Program-made: the position numbers and the translations under genes
Assembly: GCA_026713185.1 (NCBI GenBank)
Contig: JAPOOX010000335.1
Location: 1 to 42,609 of the forward strand
Direction of reading: 5' to 3'
From: Gammaproteobacteria bacterium
Lineage (GTDB): Bacteria; Pseudomonadota; Gammaproteobacteria; Pseudomonadales; Azotimanducaceae
Length of the DNA: 42,609 nt
The notes under the pieces: model-generated
Database searches by the model: none
What the model was told of the DNA's origin: nothing
What the model saw: only the letters and a program-made list of their open reading frames with translations
Shown: piece after piece, positions 17,607-27,351 of the stretch
Numbering within the stretch: the stretch's first letter is position 1
Layout of the letters: the number at the start of each line of letters is the position of its first letter

Positions 17607-18051
17607 ATTCAACAAGTCTGTACTTGACTTCGATATCCGGGTTTCCAGGTCGCTCGCTGTCCTCAATATCCTGCTGCATGTTTCGGCGCTATGGGGTATT
17701 ACGATCTCGGCACTCCCCTGGTACGGTCAGAGCGCCTGCATTGTGGCAGTCATTTCTTCACTCATTTTTACAATGTATCGTTTCATCCTGTTAAAGAGTG
17801 CAAACGCCGTGGTTGGTGTCCGTTATCGACAACCCGTGTGGCAACTGCAACTAAGGTCTGGAAACAAGATACCCGTCACACTGACAGGCGAAGTTGTCGT
17901 CACCAACTTTCTGATCGTTATGAATTATGCTGACAGGAAAGGTCGCAGGTACCCGGTGCCGTTGTTTACAGATTCAGTGGATGCTGAACAGCATCGACTG
18001 GGACGTGTATTTTTCAGAATGCGCGGGTTCAGGGATGATTCTTCGTCCTGA
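17599..18051 (+). CDS. ygfX: YgfX family inner-membrane protein
   Basis: This 150-residue protein has two N-terminal membrane segments (about 18-36 and 42-62), then a soluble beta-rich region with VWQLQLRSGNKIPVTLTGE. This is the layout of the YgfX family; the E. coli member has been described both as a toxin affecting division proteins and as a partner of SdhE. The identification rests on the overlapping sdhE gene and topology more than on a sequence signature. It is convergent with nadB, with about 50 bp between them. Confidence 0.8.
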   Translation: MTEFNKSVLDFDIRVSRSLAVLNILLHVSALWGITISALPWYGQSACIVAVISSLIFTMYRFILLKSANAVVGVRYRQPVWQLQLRSGNKIPVTLTGEVVVTNFLIVMNYADRKGRRYPVPLFTDSVDAEQHRLGRVFFRMRGFRDDSSS

Positions 18052-18100
18052 GACTGGACCAGGTATTAGGCCTGAACTGGATACATCATACGACCCGCGC

Positions 18101-19702
18101 TTATCCGTATCCGGGTGGTATCAGAATCGTATCTACCGCCTCCGGCTCAAGATCGGGATAATCCAGAGTAAAATGCAGCCCCCGGCTTTCCTTGCGTCTG
18201 ATTGCGCTCTGGATGATTAAATCTGCAACGGTAATGAGATTGCGCAGTTCCAGAAGGTCATTGCTGATGTGATAGTTGCTGTAGTATTCAGTGACTTCCT
18301 GATGCAGTAGTTGTACCCGCCGGCGTGCCCGTTGCAGCCTTTTGTCGGTCCGGACAATACCGACGTAGTCCCACATGAAGTGACGCAGTTCGTCCCAGTT
18401 GTGCGAGATGACCACATCTTCATCCGAGTTGGTCACTTGTGATTCATCCCATGGGGGGATTACCACATCCGGCATCAGGGATTTACCCTGCTGCTGTATA
18501 TGACTGGCGGCGGCACTCGCAAAAACCATACATTCAAGCAGGGAATTGCTGGCCATTCTGTTAGCGCCGTGCAGACCGGTAAAACTCGCTTCACCGATAG
18601 CATACAGATTGGGCAGGTCTGTCAGACCGTTCATATCTGTGACTATGCCGCCGCAGGTATAGTGCGCTGCCGGGACGACTGGGGCAGGTTCTTTTGTGAT
18701 ATCTATACCGAGTTCCAGACAGCGGGCGTAGATATTCGGGAAGTGTGATGTGATGAAATCTGCATCCCTGTAACTGATATCCAGATACACACAATCACAT
18801 CCCAGTCGTTTCATCTCGTGATCAATTGCACGGGCGACGATGTCCCGGGGAGCCAATTCCCCCCTTTTGTCAAACCGGGCCATGAACCGGCTGCCATCGG
18901 GCAAAATCAATTTGGCGCCTTCACCCCGGAGTGCTTCTGTAAGAAGAAAATTTCTGGCTTCCGGATGATACAGACAGGTTGGATGAAACTGGTTGAATTC
19001 GAGGTTGCCGACTCGACATCCCGCACGCCAGGCCATGGCAATGCCATCGCCTGATGCAGTATCCGGATTACTGGTGTACAGATAGACCTTACTGGCGCCC
19101 CCGGTGGCAAGTATGACGTATCGAGCCCTGAATAGTTCCACCTGGCTGGAATCCTGATTGAGTACATAAGCACCCAGGCACAGATTACCTTTGTGACCGA
19201 CCTTGTGTTCCGTAATGAGGTCTACGGCAACATACTGCTTGAAGAAATCGACATTGTCACAGGTCTGGAGTTGTTCATACAGTTTTAGTGCAATCTCCCT
19301 GCCGGTTGCATCCGCGACATGGATAATCCGGCGATGACTGTGTCCACCTTCCCGGGTCAGATGAAAATTGTTATCTCCTTCTGCATTGACTTCGGTATCA
19401 AACTCGACCCCAAGTTCAACGAGCCAGCGAATGACTTCAATGCTGTGCTCTACGGTAAACTGAACAACATCTTTGTGGCAGAGCCCCGCACCCGCCTGCA
19501 GGGTGTCCTCAATATGCGAGTCGACAGTGTCGGATTCATCCAGTACGGCGGCTACTCCACCCTGGGCATACCAGGTTGAGCCCTCGTTTGGCTCATCTTT
19601 GCTTAATATGGCAACACGGTAATCCCGTGCCAGTTTAAGAGCCAGGGTCATTCCAGCAGCACCGCTGCCGATAATCAGAACATCATAATTCCGTGTTGAC
19701 AT
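18101..19702 (-). CDS. nadB: L-aspartate oxidase
   Basis: NadB oxidises L-aspartate to iminoaspartate with FAD, the first step of NAD synthesis; NadA and NadC are not in the window. The 533-residue protein has the FAD-binding start [33 protein letters not shown] near residue 43, the substrate-site histidine/arginine region [12 protein letters not shown], and [15 protein letters not shown]. The C-terminal [28 protein letters not shown] and helical domain are typical. It is divergent from rpoE, the same arrangement as in Pseudomonas and E. coli. Confidence 0.97.
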   Translation of the reverse strand: MSTRNYDVLIIGSGAAGMTLALKLARDYRVAILSKDEPNEGSTWYAQGGVAAVLDESDTVDSHIEDTLQAGAGLCHKDVVQFTVEHSIEVIRWLVELGVEFDTEVNAEGDNNFHLTREGGHSHRRIIHVADATGREIALKLYEQLQTCDNVDFFKQYVAVDLITEHKVGHKGNLCLGAYVLNQDSSQVELFRARYVILATGGASKVYLYTSNPDTASGDGIAMAWRAGCRVGNLEFNQFHPTCLYHPEARNFLLTEALRGEGAKLILPDGSRFMARFDKRGELAPRDIVARAIDHEMKRLGCDCVYLDISYRDADFITSHFPNIYARCLELGIDITKEPAPVVPAAHYTCGGIVTDMNGLTDLPNLYAIGEASFTGLHGANRMASNSLLECMVFASAAASHIQQQGKSLMPDVVIPPWDESQVTNSDEDVVISHNWDELRHFMWDYVGIVRTDKRLQRARRRVQLLHQEVTEYYSNYHISNDLLELRNLITVADLIIQSAIRRKESRGLHFTLDYPDLEPEAVDTILIPPGYG

Positions 19703-19809
19703 AGTTTCAGTGATCCCGGGGGGTTAGTAAGAATATTGATTCATGTCCTGCATTGCCACTGCCTTTTCAATTCTGTCAACGATTCAGCATTCAGCAAACT
19801 TTTAAGGGG

Positions 19810-19826
19810 AATGATTTGTTATCATT
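19810..19826. promoter_or_regulatory. Candidate rpoE promoter with overlapping inverted repeat
   Basis: AATGAT-TTGTT-ATCATT is a perfect 6-bp inverted repeat. It overlaps an extended -10, TGTTATCAT (19817-19825), on the plus strand. A possible sigma-E-like -35 (AAACTT, 19796-19801) lies upstream, but the matching -10 is poor. Autoregulation by sigma-E is expected from the family but is not clear from the sequence. Confidence 0.4.
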
Positions 19827-19886
19827 AGCACCTTTTTCAGCATGAAATTAATTCCTGGTCGTGACCGGGGGTAAAAGGAAAATCAG

Positions 19887-20465
19887 GTGACTACCGGGGA
19901 GCCGTCCGATCAACAGTTGGTAGAAAGGGTTAAACGCGGCGATAAAAGAGCATTCGACATTCTGCAACTGAAATATCAGCATAAAATTACTGGTCTGGTA
20001 AGTCGATACATCAAGGACCAGGACGAAGTACTGGATGTAACCCAGGAAGCATTTATAAAAGCCTATCGGGCCATATCCGGATTTCGTGGTGAAAGTGCGT
20101 TTTACACATGGCTTTATCGGATTGCCATCAATACATCCAAGAATTTTCTGGTGTCAAAGTCCAGACGACCTCCGGATACGGATATTGATGTAGATGAAGG
20201 GGAATTTCAGGACAATTCTGCTGTCTTAAGAGATACAGAGTCACCAGAACAAGCACTGGTAACTAAGGAACTGGAAGATTTAATATATAGTGCAATTGAT
20301 GACTTGCCTGAAGAATTGAAGGTAGCGGTTACTCTACGTGAATTTGAGGGCTTGAGTTATGAAGATATTGCAGGTGTAATGGAATGTCCGGTAGGTACAG
20401 TCAGGTCCAGAATATTCCGGGCGCGGGAAGCGATTGAAAACAAGATATCCAGGTTTGGTCAATAA
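19887..20465 (+). CDS. rpoE: ECF sigma factor RpoE/AlgU
   Basis: This extracytoplasmic-function sigma factor directs RNA polymerase to envelope-stress genes. The 192-residue protein has region 2 (YQHKITGLVSRYIKDQDEVLD and EAFIKAYRAISGFRGESAFYTWLYRIA, about 25-85) and region 4 (LPEELKVAVTLREFEGLSYE and GTVRSRIFRARE, about 135-185). It starts at GTG 19887, with AAGGA 7 bp upstream. The four following genes encode its anti-sigma system and a periplasmic protease, as in Pseudomonas algU-mucABCD. Confidence 0.97.
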   Translation: MTTGEPSDQQLVERVKRGDKRAFDILQLKYQHKITGLVSRYIKDQDEVLDVTQEAFIKAYRAISGFRGESAFYTWLYRIAINTSKNFLVSKSRRPPDTDIDVDEGEFQDNSAVLRDTESPEQALVTKELEDLIYSAIDDLPEELKVAVTLREFEGLSYEDIAGVMECPVGTVRSRIFRAREAIENKISRFGQ

Positions 20466-20496
20466 AACCTGCATTCCAACGGTTTGAGGATTGAAT

Positions 20497-21048
20497 GTGT
20501 CAGGTAAACTGAAAGAGTCCGTGTCGGCGCTCATTGATGACGAAGCTTCAGAAATAGAGGTTCATCGTCTGCTTCGTAATCTGGATTCCGAACAGGACCT
20601 TAAAAAGACATTTTTTATCTACCAGCAGATTCGCAGTGTTCTCAGGAATCCTTCTGATAAAGTACAGCGAATTCCTGGTGTTGATCAGCAGATGAAATTA
20701 TTCCAGCGGATCAGTGATGCCATTGATGATGAGGAAACCTTTACTATTGACAGTCCAACTCATCGTAACTGGCTGAAACCTGTCGCAGGACTGGCAGTTG
20801 CCGCCACTCTGCTGATGACTGTTGGCATCGTCTTCAACAACGAAACAGGACCCTTACCAGACAGTATATCCACCAACACCCCGACGATAGCCCAAAATGT
20901 CGATACCCAACCCGTAGAACCTGAACCTGAACTCCGGGAACTAGACGAAGAGAAACAGAAATTGTTACGGGAATACCTCAATAAACACGACCGGATGACC
21001 CGACTTAAGGGTAATACACATCTGGTCAACTATCCTCCGGGTCAATGA
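20497..21048 (+). CDS. rseA: Anti-sigma-E factor RseA/MucA
   Basis: RseA holds sigma-E at the inner membrane until it is cleaved by DegS- and RseP-type proteases. The GTG at 20497 is preferred because GAGGA lies 6 bp upstream; a TTG at 20491 touches the ribosome-binding site. The 183-residue product has the cytoplasmic sigma-binding domain (KESVSALIDDEASEIEVHRL, about 6-25), one membrane segment (about 94-113) and a periplasmic tail rich in Pro and Glu. Its stop overlaps the start of rseB by ATGA. Confidence 0.93.
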   Translation: MSGKLKESVSALIDDEASEIEVHRLLRNLDSEQDLKKTFFIYQQIRSVLRNPSDKVQRIPGVDQQMKLFQRISDAIDDEETFTIDSPTHRNWLKPVAGLAVAATLLMTVGIVFNNETGPLPDSISTNTPTIAQNVDTQPVEPEPELRELDEEKQKLLREYLNKHDRMTRLKGNTHLVNYPPGQ

Positions 21049-21992
21049 AGAATTTTTACCTGGGTACTATTGGCGCCCTTCTTCTCAGCCTGGGCGCTGG
21101 TGTATGTCATGCGGATGATGCCACACAGTGGCTCGACAGGATGGGCGTGGCGTTACATGAACAGGACTATCAGGGCACATTCATCTACATGCGTGGTTCC
21201 CAGTTTGAAACCATTCAGGTTACTCACCAGTTCAAGGATGGTCGGGAACTGGAACGTCTGGTCTACCAGAATGGCGAAGAACGTGAAATAGTTCGCCGTG
21301 ACAATGAACTGGTGTGTTATCACCCGGACCCTCATAACGCTGATTTTGATCACAATTTACCACTGGGTCCTTTCAGTACTGCATTCAACGACAATCTTGC
21401 AACATCCCAGGACCTGTATCGATTCAGTCTGCATGGGAAGGAAAGAATCGCAGGCCGGACTGCTGTCAAATTAAAGATCACTCCCCGGCATGATAATCGA
21501 TTTGGTTACCGGTTATGGCTGGACGAAGAAACAGGGCTGTTATTGCAGTCACAACTGGTGGACCGTAATCGGGTTCTCGAATTGTTTCAATTCTCATCGA
21601 TTCAGATCGGCCAACCAATCGATACAGCCATGTTGAACAGTTCTTTTGGCGATACCGCAGCCGTGCATCAGTTGTCACCGGTTATCACCGAGGTAGCCGA
21701 ACAGCAATCGAGCAGACCAGTCTGGCGTGTTTCCTGGCTGCCTGATGGTTTTAAACCCATGTACAGCCGCCAATCCAATCTCCTGCACTTTACGGATGGA
21801 CTGGCAACATTGTCGGTATTTGTTGAACAGACCGGGACCGCATCTCTTCCTGATATGACTACCTCCCATGGCGCCACAACAGTCATTACCAGGCGTCTGA
21901 AGAATGCCCAGGGACAGATTACCGTGGTAGGCGAGGTGCCGGTCAACATGGCGCGCAGGGTTGCAGAATCCGTGGAGCCGGCACTCTTCTAG
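21045..21992 (+). CDS. rseB: Periplasmic sigma-E regulator RseB/MucB
   Basis: RseB binds the periplasmic domain of RseA and blocks its proteolysis until displaced by misplaced lipopolysaccharide or lipoproteins. The 315-residue protein has a signal peptide ending at about residue 23 (GVCHA|DDA), a LolA-like N-terminal domain (YQGTFIYMRGSQFETIQVTH) and the smaller C-terminal MucB domain (VSWLPDGFKPM, HFTDGLATLSVFVE). It is translationally coupled to rseA by the 4-bp overlap. The length matches the family. Confidence 0.94.
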   Translation: MKNFYLGTIGALLLSLGAGVCHADDATQWLDRMGVALHEQDYQGTFIYMRGSQFETIQVTHQFKDGRELERLVYQNGEEREIVRRDNELVCYHPDPHNADFDHNLPLGPFSTAFNDNLATSQDLYRFSLHGKERIAGRTAVKLKITPRHDNRFGYRLWLDEETGLLLQSQLVDRNRVLELFQFSSIQIGQPIDTAMLNSSFGDTAAVHQLSPVITEVAEQQSSRPVWRVSWLPDGFKPMYSRQSNLLHFTDGLATLSVFVEQTGTASLPDMTTSHGATTVITRRLKNAQGQITVVGEVPVNMARRVAESVEPALF

Positions 21993-22132
21993 TTCCGGTA
22001 ATGTCCGCTTTTCACAGATGTATACTGAATTCATGTCTGATTTCTGGTTTCTTTAGCGCTTCTTGCTTGCAATTGGACGATTAATCCGCATATTCCGAAA
22101 CAAGTCACTCGATATGTGCGGCATGGAGAGAA

Positions 22133-22501
22133 ATGCTGATTAAAGGCAGTGTTACAGGAGAAGTGGATGGTTTCGCTATTATAGAGACAGCGAATACGTC
22201 CTGTACTGGATGTCGGGGCTGTAACGAGCCTCGATCAACCCTTGTTAATATACCAGTGACCAGTGTTACAGGAGATGTGGTGTCGCTGTCGATGACAGTT
22301 GGAAATCAACTCCTGCTTGCATCGAATTCTCTGTTGCTGCCATTGATGGGTTTTGTCACGGGCAGCATAACAGCGATGCTATTCGACGCTGGGGATGGCG
22401 GGCAGATGATCGGAGCAATAGCAGGGTTTCTAGTCGGAGCAGTATTCTGCAGACGGCAGGATTTTTCACGGATACAGATTAAGGATACTGATAATGGGTA
22501 A
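22133..22501 (+). CDS. rseC: RseC/MucC family membrane protein
   Basis: RseC family proteins modulate sigma-E activity and, in E. coli, take part in SoxR reduction. The 122-residue protein has an N-terminal cytoplasmic cysteine cluster (SCTGCRGC, three cysteines in a C-X2-C-X2-C pattern, residues about 24-30), an intervening beta region, and two membrane segments (about 66-84 and 91-107). GGAGAG lies directly before the ATG. Its final 8 bp overlap mucD. Confidence 0.92.
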   Translation: MLIKGSVTGEVDGFAIIETANTSCTGCRGCNEPRSTLVNIPVTSVTGDVVSLSMTVGNQLLLASNSLLLPLMGFVTGSITAMLFDAGDGGQMIGAIAGFLVGAVFCRRQDFSRIQIKDTDNG

Positions 22502-23906
22502 GATTCCAGTCATTCTGGCCAGCATCGCAATGATGGTGATGAGCACCTCTGGACGGGCGGAATTACCCGAATTTACCAGTCTGGTTAAAAAAACATCGCC
22601 AACAGTGGTCAATATCAGCGCTGAAAGGGTTCGGGAAAATAGAAACTTCCGTCAAAATGATCAACTGTATGATCAACTGCCCGAGGAAGAAATACCTGAA
22701 TTTTTCAGGCGTTTCTTCCGTGAAATACCTGAGACGCGGTTACCCAACCCTGCTCCTCCTTCCATGGGTTCCGGATTCATTATTTCCAGCGATGGATATA
22801 TTCTTACAAACAATCACGTAGTCGATAACGCAGATGAAATTATCGTCGCCCTGAGTGATCGAAGAGAGCTATTGGCGGAAGTGGTAGGCAAAGATGAATT
22901 GTCAGATCTCGCTCTGTTGAAAATTGACGCGGAAGATCTGCCAACTGTGGAAATCGGCAGTTCTGCAGATCTCCAGGTCGGCGAATGGGTCGTAGCCATT
23001 GGTTCGCCATTCGGTTTTGAACATTCCGTTACAGCGGGTATCGTCAGCGCCAAAGGCAGGAGCCTGCCCGGTATGAATAACGATAATTACGTACCCTACA
23101 TTCAGAGCGATGTCGCTATCAACCCGGGGAATTCCGGTGGTCCACTGTTTGATCTGGAAGGCAGGGTTGTGGGTATTAACAGCCAGATTTTGACCCGCTC
23201 CGGTGGATTCCTGGGACTCTCATTTTCGATACCGGTTGATGTGGCCATGGAGGTTGTGCAGCAACTCAAGGAGAAAGGCAGCGTTTCCCGGGGGTATCTG
23301 GGCGTTCTCATTCAGGGTGTAAACAGGGACCTTGCCGAGTCCTTTGGTATGGACAGACCCCAAGGGGCATTGATCAACGCGATATCACCGGATGGTCCCG
23401 CCGCGAATAGTGGATTGCAGGTCGGCGATGTCATCGTTGAATTCAATGGTCAACCTATCGACTTGTATCATGATCTGCCGATGGTGGTTGGTCGTACCCA
23501 GGCGGAATCCGAAGCAGATCTGGTCGTATATCGTGACGGCAAAAAGGTCACACTGACCATGAAGATTGGCGCCCTGCCGGAAAGAGAAGATCGGCAACGA
23601 TTCAGAAGCAGTGGTTCCGAAAAAACATCCTGGAATCGTCTGGGCATTCAGGTTGTTGATCTGGAAGATTCTGCTCGACCTGAACAGGGCAATGAAGGCG
23701 TGTTGGTGCAACGGATTACAGAAGGTCCGGCAATGGAGGCGGGAATTTTACCGGGCGATGTTATTACGATCCTGAATAGGGAAGCGGTACATGACCGGGA
23801 GCAGTTTACAGACCTGGTAAAAGATTTACCCACCAATGTTTCCATTCCGGTACTGATCGTCAGGGACGGGATGCCCGGCCACCGGGCTCTTAAAATACCG
23901 GAGTAG
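22494..23906 (+). CDS. mucD: Periplasmic serine protease MucD (DegP/HtrA family)
   Basis: This periplasmic protease and chaperone degrades damaged envelope proteins. The 470-residue product has a signal peptide (cleavage near SGRA|ELP, residue 22), a trypsin-like domain with catalytic H108 (TNNHVVD), D138 (SDLALL) and S214 (GNSGGPLF), and two PDZ domains (about 265-350 and 380-465), each with a GLQVGDVI- or GILPGDVI-type loop. It ends the rpoE operon. Overlap with rseC suggests coupled translation. Gene order favours the name mucD over degP. Confidence 0.96.
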   Translation: MGKIPVILASIAMMVMSTSGRAELPEFTSLVKKTSPTVVNISAERVRENRNFRQNDQLYDQLPEEEIPEFFRRFFREIPETRLPNPAPPSMGSGFIISSDGYILTNNHVVDNADEIIVALSDRRELLAEVVGKDELSDLALLKIDAEDLPTVEIGSSADLQVGEWVVAIGSPFGFEHSVTAGIVSAKGRSLPGMNNDNYVPYIQSDVAINPGNSGGPLFDLEGRVVGINSQILTRSGGFLGLSFSIPVDVAMEVVQQLKEKGSVSRGYLGVLIQGVNRDLAESFGMDRPQGALINAISPDGPAANSGLQVGDVIVEFNGQPIDLYHDLPMVVGRTQAESEADLVVYRDGKKVTLTMKIGALPEREDRQRFRSSGSEKTSWNRLGIQVVDLEDSARPEQGNEGVLVQRITEGPAMEAGILPGDVITILNREAVHDREQFTDLVKDLPTNVSIPVLIVRDGMPGHRALKIPE

Positions 23907-23943
23907 TGCCCTGACTCATATTGTCAATTATTACATCAGGCCC

Positions 23944-23966
23944 GGGCGATTAGCGTATAATCGCCC
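23944..23966 (+). promoter_or_regulatory. Perfect hairpin overlapping a TATAAT, between mucD and lepA
   Basis: GGGCGATTA (23944-23952) and TAATCGCCC (23958-23966) form a perfect 9-bp stem with a 5-nt GCGTA loop, followed by TTTC. A consensus TATAAT (23956-23961) spans the loop and the right arm, with TTACAT 19 bp upstream as a weak -35. It may end the rpoE operon, start lepA, or both. Confidence 0.6.
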
Positions 23967-24001
23967 TTTCAGTCAGACTGCAGGGCTCTTGCGCCTACAC
24001 A

Positions 24002-25798
24002 TTGGTTGATCCAAAGTACATTCGTAATTTCTCCATCATTGCCCACATTGATCATGGCAAGTCTACGCTTGCAGATCGGTTTATCCATCTGTGCGGTGGC
24101 CTGACAGACCGTGAAATGGAAGCGCAGGTTCTTGATTCGATGGACATTGAGCGGGAGAGAGGTATTACCATCAAGGCCCAGAGTGTTACCTTGATGTACG
24201 ATGCACAGGATGGTCATTCATATCAACTCAATATTATCGACACACCCGGACATGTGGACTTCACCTATGAAGTTTCCCGGTCCATGGCCGCCTGTGAGGG
24301 CGCCTTGCTGATAGTTGATGCTGCCCAGGGCGTAGAAGCCCAGTCGGTTGCCAACTGTTATACAGCCGTGGAACAGGGACTGGAGGTGCTGCCGGTTCTG
24401 AACAAAATCGATTTGCCACAGGCGGACCCGGATCGTGTATGCCAGGAAATCGAGGAAATCATTGGCATTGATGCTTCGGCTGCGGTTCAGGTCAGTGCAA
24501 AACACGGTACCGGCATCCGGGAATTACTGGAAACCATTATCCAGGTTATTCCTCCTCCGGAAGTTCAGCGGGATGGTGACCTGCAGGCTTTGATCATCGA
24601 TTCATGGTTTGATAACTATCTGGGTGTGGTATCCCTGGTTCGAGTCGTCCATGGCAGCATATCGGTTAACGACAAAATAGTGGCCAGGTCGATCGGTAAG
24701 GTACACCAGGTTGATTCAGTGGGAGTTTTTACACCTCACAGGAAGGAAACCAGCGTGTTGCAAGCTGGCGAAGTCGGGTTTGTTGTCGCTGGTATCAAGG
24801 ATGTAAAAGGCGCTCCGGTAGGCGATACAATAGCCCATGCAAACTCGCAGATACCGCCATTGCCTGGATTCGAGAGGGTCAAGCCACAGGTTTATGCCGG
24901 TATGTTTACCACCAGTGCCGATGAATTCAATAATTTCCGGGACGCGCTGGAAAAGCTGACCCTGAATGATGCTGCCCTGATGTATGAGCCCGAGAATTCC
25001 AACGCACTGGGTAGCGGCTTCCGTTGCGGATTTCTGGGTATGCTGCACATGGAGATAGTCCAGGAGAGACTGGAACGCGAATACAACCTGGACCTGATTA
25101 CATCCGCACCTACCGTAGAGTATGAAATTGTCACCAGAAACGGCGCCATTATCCGGATAGACAATCCATCACAACTCCCTGACCTGTCGACGATTGATGA
25201 GATGCGAGAGCCAATTGTCCTGGCCAATATACTGGTGCCTTCGGAGTACCTGGGTAACGTAATGACCCTTTGCATGGATCGCAGAGGTGTCCAGAAAGAC
25301 ATGCAGTTTGTCGGTAACCAGGTATCCATTTCCTGTGAGTTGCCGATGAACGAGGTTGTTCTGGATTTTTTTGACAAATTAAAATCAGTTTCCCGTGGAT
25401 ATGCTTCGCTGGATTATGGCTTCATCAAATTTCAGGCATCCAGACTGGTTCGGCTTGATGTGCTGATTAACGGAGATCGGGTTGATGCTCTGGCACTGAT
25501 CGTTCATCGCAATGATGCGAGATCCAAAGGGCTTGCTCTTACCAGAAAGATGAAGGAACTCATCCCCCGACAATTATTTGATGTTGCGATTCAGGCGGCG
25601 ATCGGCAGTCAGATTATCACACGCCAAACCGTCAAGGCGTTACGGAAAAACGTGACCGCAAAGTGTTATGGTGGTGATGTCACCCGGAAGAAAAAACTAC
25701 TGGAAAAACAAAAAAAAGGTAAGAAGCGTATGAAGCAACTTGGTAGTGTGGAGATTCCCCAGGAGGCGTTCCTTGCCGTATTGAAGGTGGATAAGTAG
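24002..25798 (+). CDS. lepA: Elongation factor 4 (LepA)
   Basis: LepA is a ribosome-dependent GTPase that back-translocates stalled ribosomes and aids initiation and 30S biogenesis. The 598-residue protein is full length, with P-loop [10 protein letters not shown] (about 14-23), [26 protein letters not shown]-like domains II, III and V, and the LepA-specific C-terminus ([15 protein letters not shown] region and [25 protein letters not shown]). The start appears to be TTG 24002; no in-frame ATG or GTG lies nearby and its ribosome-binding site is weak. It is coupled to lepB. Confidence 0.97.
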   Translation: MVDPKYIRNFSIIAHIDHGKSTLADRFIHLCGGLTDREMEAQVLDSMDIERERGITIKAQSVTLMYDAQDGHSYQLNIIDTPGHVDFTYEVSRSMAACEGALLIVDAAQGVEAQSVANCYTAVEQGLEVLPVLNKIDLPQADPDRVCQEIEEIIGIDASAAVQVSAKHGTGIRELLETIIQVIPPPEVQRDGDLQALIIDSWFDNYLGVVSLVRVVHGSISVNDKIVARSIGKVHQVDSVGVFTPHRKETSVLQAGEVGFVVAGIKDVKGAPVGDTIAHANSQIPPLPGFERVKPQVYAGMFTTSADEFNNFRDALEKLTLNDAALMYEPENSNALGSGFRCGFLGMLHMEIVQERLEREYNLDLITSAPTVEYEIVTRNGAIIRIDNPSQLPDLSTIDEMREPIVLANILVPSEYLGNVMTLCMDRRGVQKDMQFVGNQVSISCELPMNEVVLDFFDKLKSVSRGYASLDYGFIKFQASRLVRLDVLINGDRVDALALIVHRNDARSKGLALTRKMKELIPRQLFDVAIQAAIGSQIITRQTVKALRKNVTAKCYGGDVTRKKKLLEKQKKGKKRMKQLGSVEIPQEAFLAVLKVDK

Positions 25799-26593
25799 AT
25801 GAGTATTGATTTTCCACTGATACTTGTATTGGGTACGCTGATTACCGGACTTGTCTGGCTGATCGACATTCTCTTTTTAAGGAAGAAACGGGAACAGTTT
25901 GCGGCAGACATCCCGGAAGACGTGGCAGTAGAGGCTAAAGCAGAGCTTCGGGTACCCCTTGTCATCGAGTATTCAATATCTTTCTTTCCGGTGTTGTTGA
26001 TCGTTCTTGTATTGCGGTCTTTTTTGTTTGAACCATTTCAGATTCCTACCGGCTCAATGATCCCGACATTGAAAATTGGTGATTTTATCCTGGTTAACAA
26101 GTATGTCTACGGGCTTCGTCTGCCAGTTGCAGGTAACCTGATTTTACCGGTGGATGAACCAAAAAATGGTGAAGTCATGGTGTTCATACCACCCCATGAA
26201 GATGACTACTTCATCAAACGGGTAGTGGGTATTCCGGGTGACGTAATTCGATACGAGAACAAGCAACTGTATATCAACGAAGAGCAGCAACCCCTGGAAT
26301 TTGTTGAGCAGGTCCCACCCCTGAATCCGAAATACCTCGTTTATAAAGAAGAACTCGGTGAGGTGGAACACCTGATCCATCGAAACCCATTCAAGGATAC
26401 ACGAGTATTGGAATGGGAAATTCCCGAAGGCTATTACTTCATGATGGGTGATAATCGTGATCACAGCAGTGACAGCCGGTATTGGGGTTTGGTGTCGGAA
26501 GAGAATATAGTGGGTAAGGCAGTAGCGGTCTGGATGCACAAGGACCCGGGTTGGAAGTTTCCGGTGTTATCCCAGAATCGCTGGATACAATAG
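25799..26593 (+). CDS. lepB: Signal peptidase I
   Basis: LepB removes signal peptides from exported preproteins on the outer face of the inner membrane. The 264-residue protein has two membrane segments (about 5-27 and 60-76), catalytic S86 in IPTGSMIPTL and general base K140 in YFIKRVVGIPGD. Boxes D and E follow (GYYFMMGDNRDHSSDSRYWG). It is smaller than E. coli LepB (324) but of typical Pseudomonas length. The ATG directly abuts the lepA stop, so translation is probably coupled. Confidence 0.97.
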   Translation: MSIDFPLILVLGTLITGLVWLIDILFLRKKREQFAADIPEDVAVEAKAELRVPLVIEYSISFFPVLLIVLVLRSFLFEPFQIPTGSMIPTLKIGDFILVNKYVYGLRLPVAGNLILPVDEPKNGEVMVFIPPHEDDYFIKRVVGIPGDVIRYENKQLYINEEQQPLEFVEQVPPLNPKYLVYKEELGEVEHLIHRNPFKDTRVLEWEIPEGYYFMMGDNRDHSSDSRYWGLVSEENIVGKAVAVWMHKDPGWKFPVLSQNRWIQ

Positions 26594-26649
26594 AATCATT
26601 CATGGCAGCAGCGATGCGCTGAAATTGCCACTGAGTAACCAGAGACACA

Positions 26650-27351
26650 ATGGTCAAGATCGAAGAGGAACTGGACAAATTACAGGAACTGATCGGTTAC
26701 CGGTTTCAGGATATCAATCACCTCAAACAATCTTTAACGCATCGCAGTTACGGCGCGTTCAACAACGAACGTCTGGAGTTTCTGGGTGATGCCATCCTCA
26801 ATTGTGTCATAGCCTGCGCCCTTTATGATCAGTTTCCCGAAGCCTCCGAAGGACAGCTCAGCCGTTTACGGTCCCAGATGGTGAGACGTTCAACCCTGGC
26901 TGAAATTGCCAGGGAATTCTCAATCAGGAATACCATGATTCTGGGTCGCGGCGAAATGAAAAGCGGTGGATTTGATCGGGAATCAACGCTATCGGACACC
27001 ATGGAGGCCATTATCGGCGCGGTATTCATGGATGGTGGTTTGGAACTTACCCGGAATCAGATCCTTATCTGGTACAAGAGCCGTATGAGTGAACTGTCTC
27101 TCGAAAACTCCCAGATTGATGCCAAGTCCAGATTGCAGGAATATCTGCAGGGTATCGGTGAGGAATTACCCCAATACTCTGTTGTCGGCAGCAAGGGCAG
27201 GTCCCACGAACAGATGTTTACCGTTGAATGTCAATCCAGTCTCTTGCGGGAAAGGGCGATAGGAGAAGGTACGAGTCGTCGAATCGCGGAACAGATCGCT
27301 GCCGGCCGGGCGCTGGATATACTGGGTATCACCAGTAAGGATACAGGGTGA
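26650..27351 (+). CDS. rnc: Ribonuclease III
   Basis: RNase III cleaves double-stranded RNA in rRNA precursors and regulatory duplexes. The 233-residue protein has the signature NERLEFLGDAIL (about 37-48), the second acidic site DTMEAIIGAVFMDGG (about 116-130) and a C-terminal double-stranded RNA-binding domain (KSRLQEYLQGIGEELPQYSV onward). The stop overlaps the GTG start of era by 4 bp. Gene order lepB-rnc-era-recO is conserved in gammaproteobacteria. Confidence 0.98.
   Translation: MVKIEEELDKLQELIGYRFQDINHLKQSLTHRSYGAFNNERLEFLGDAILNCVIACALYDQFPEASEGQLSRLRSQMVRRSTLAEIAREFSIRNTMILGRGEMKSGGFDRESTLSDTMEAIIGAVFMDGGLELTRNQILIWYKSRMSELSLENSQIDAKSRLQEYLQGIGEELPQYSVVGSKGRSHEQMFTVECQSSLLRERAIGEGTSRRIAEQIAAGRALDILGITSKDTG

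Noticed and set aside
19810..19826. Fur box upstream of rpoE
   Set aside because: The half-sites AATGAT and ATCATT resemble a Fur box, but the 5-bp centre does not match the 1-bp spacing of the consensus.
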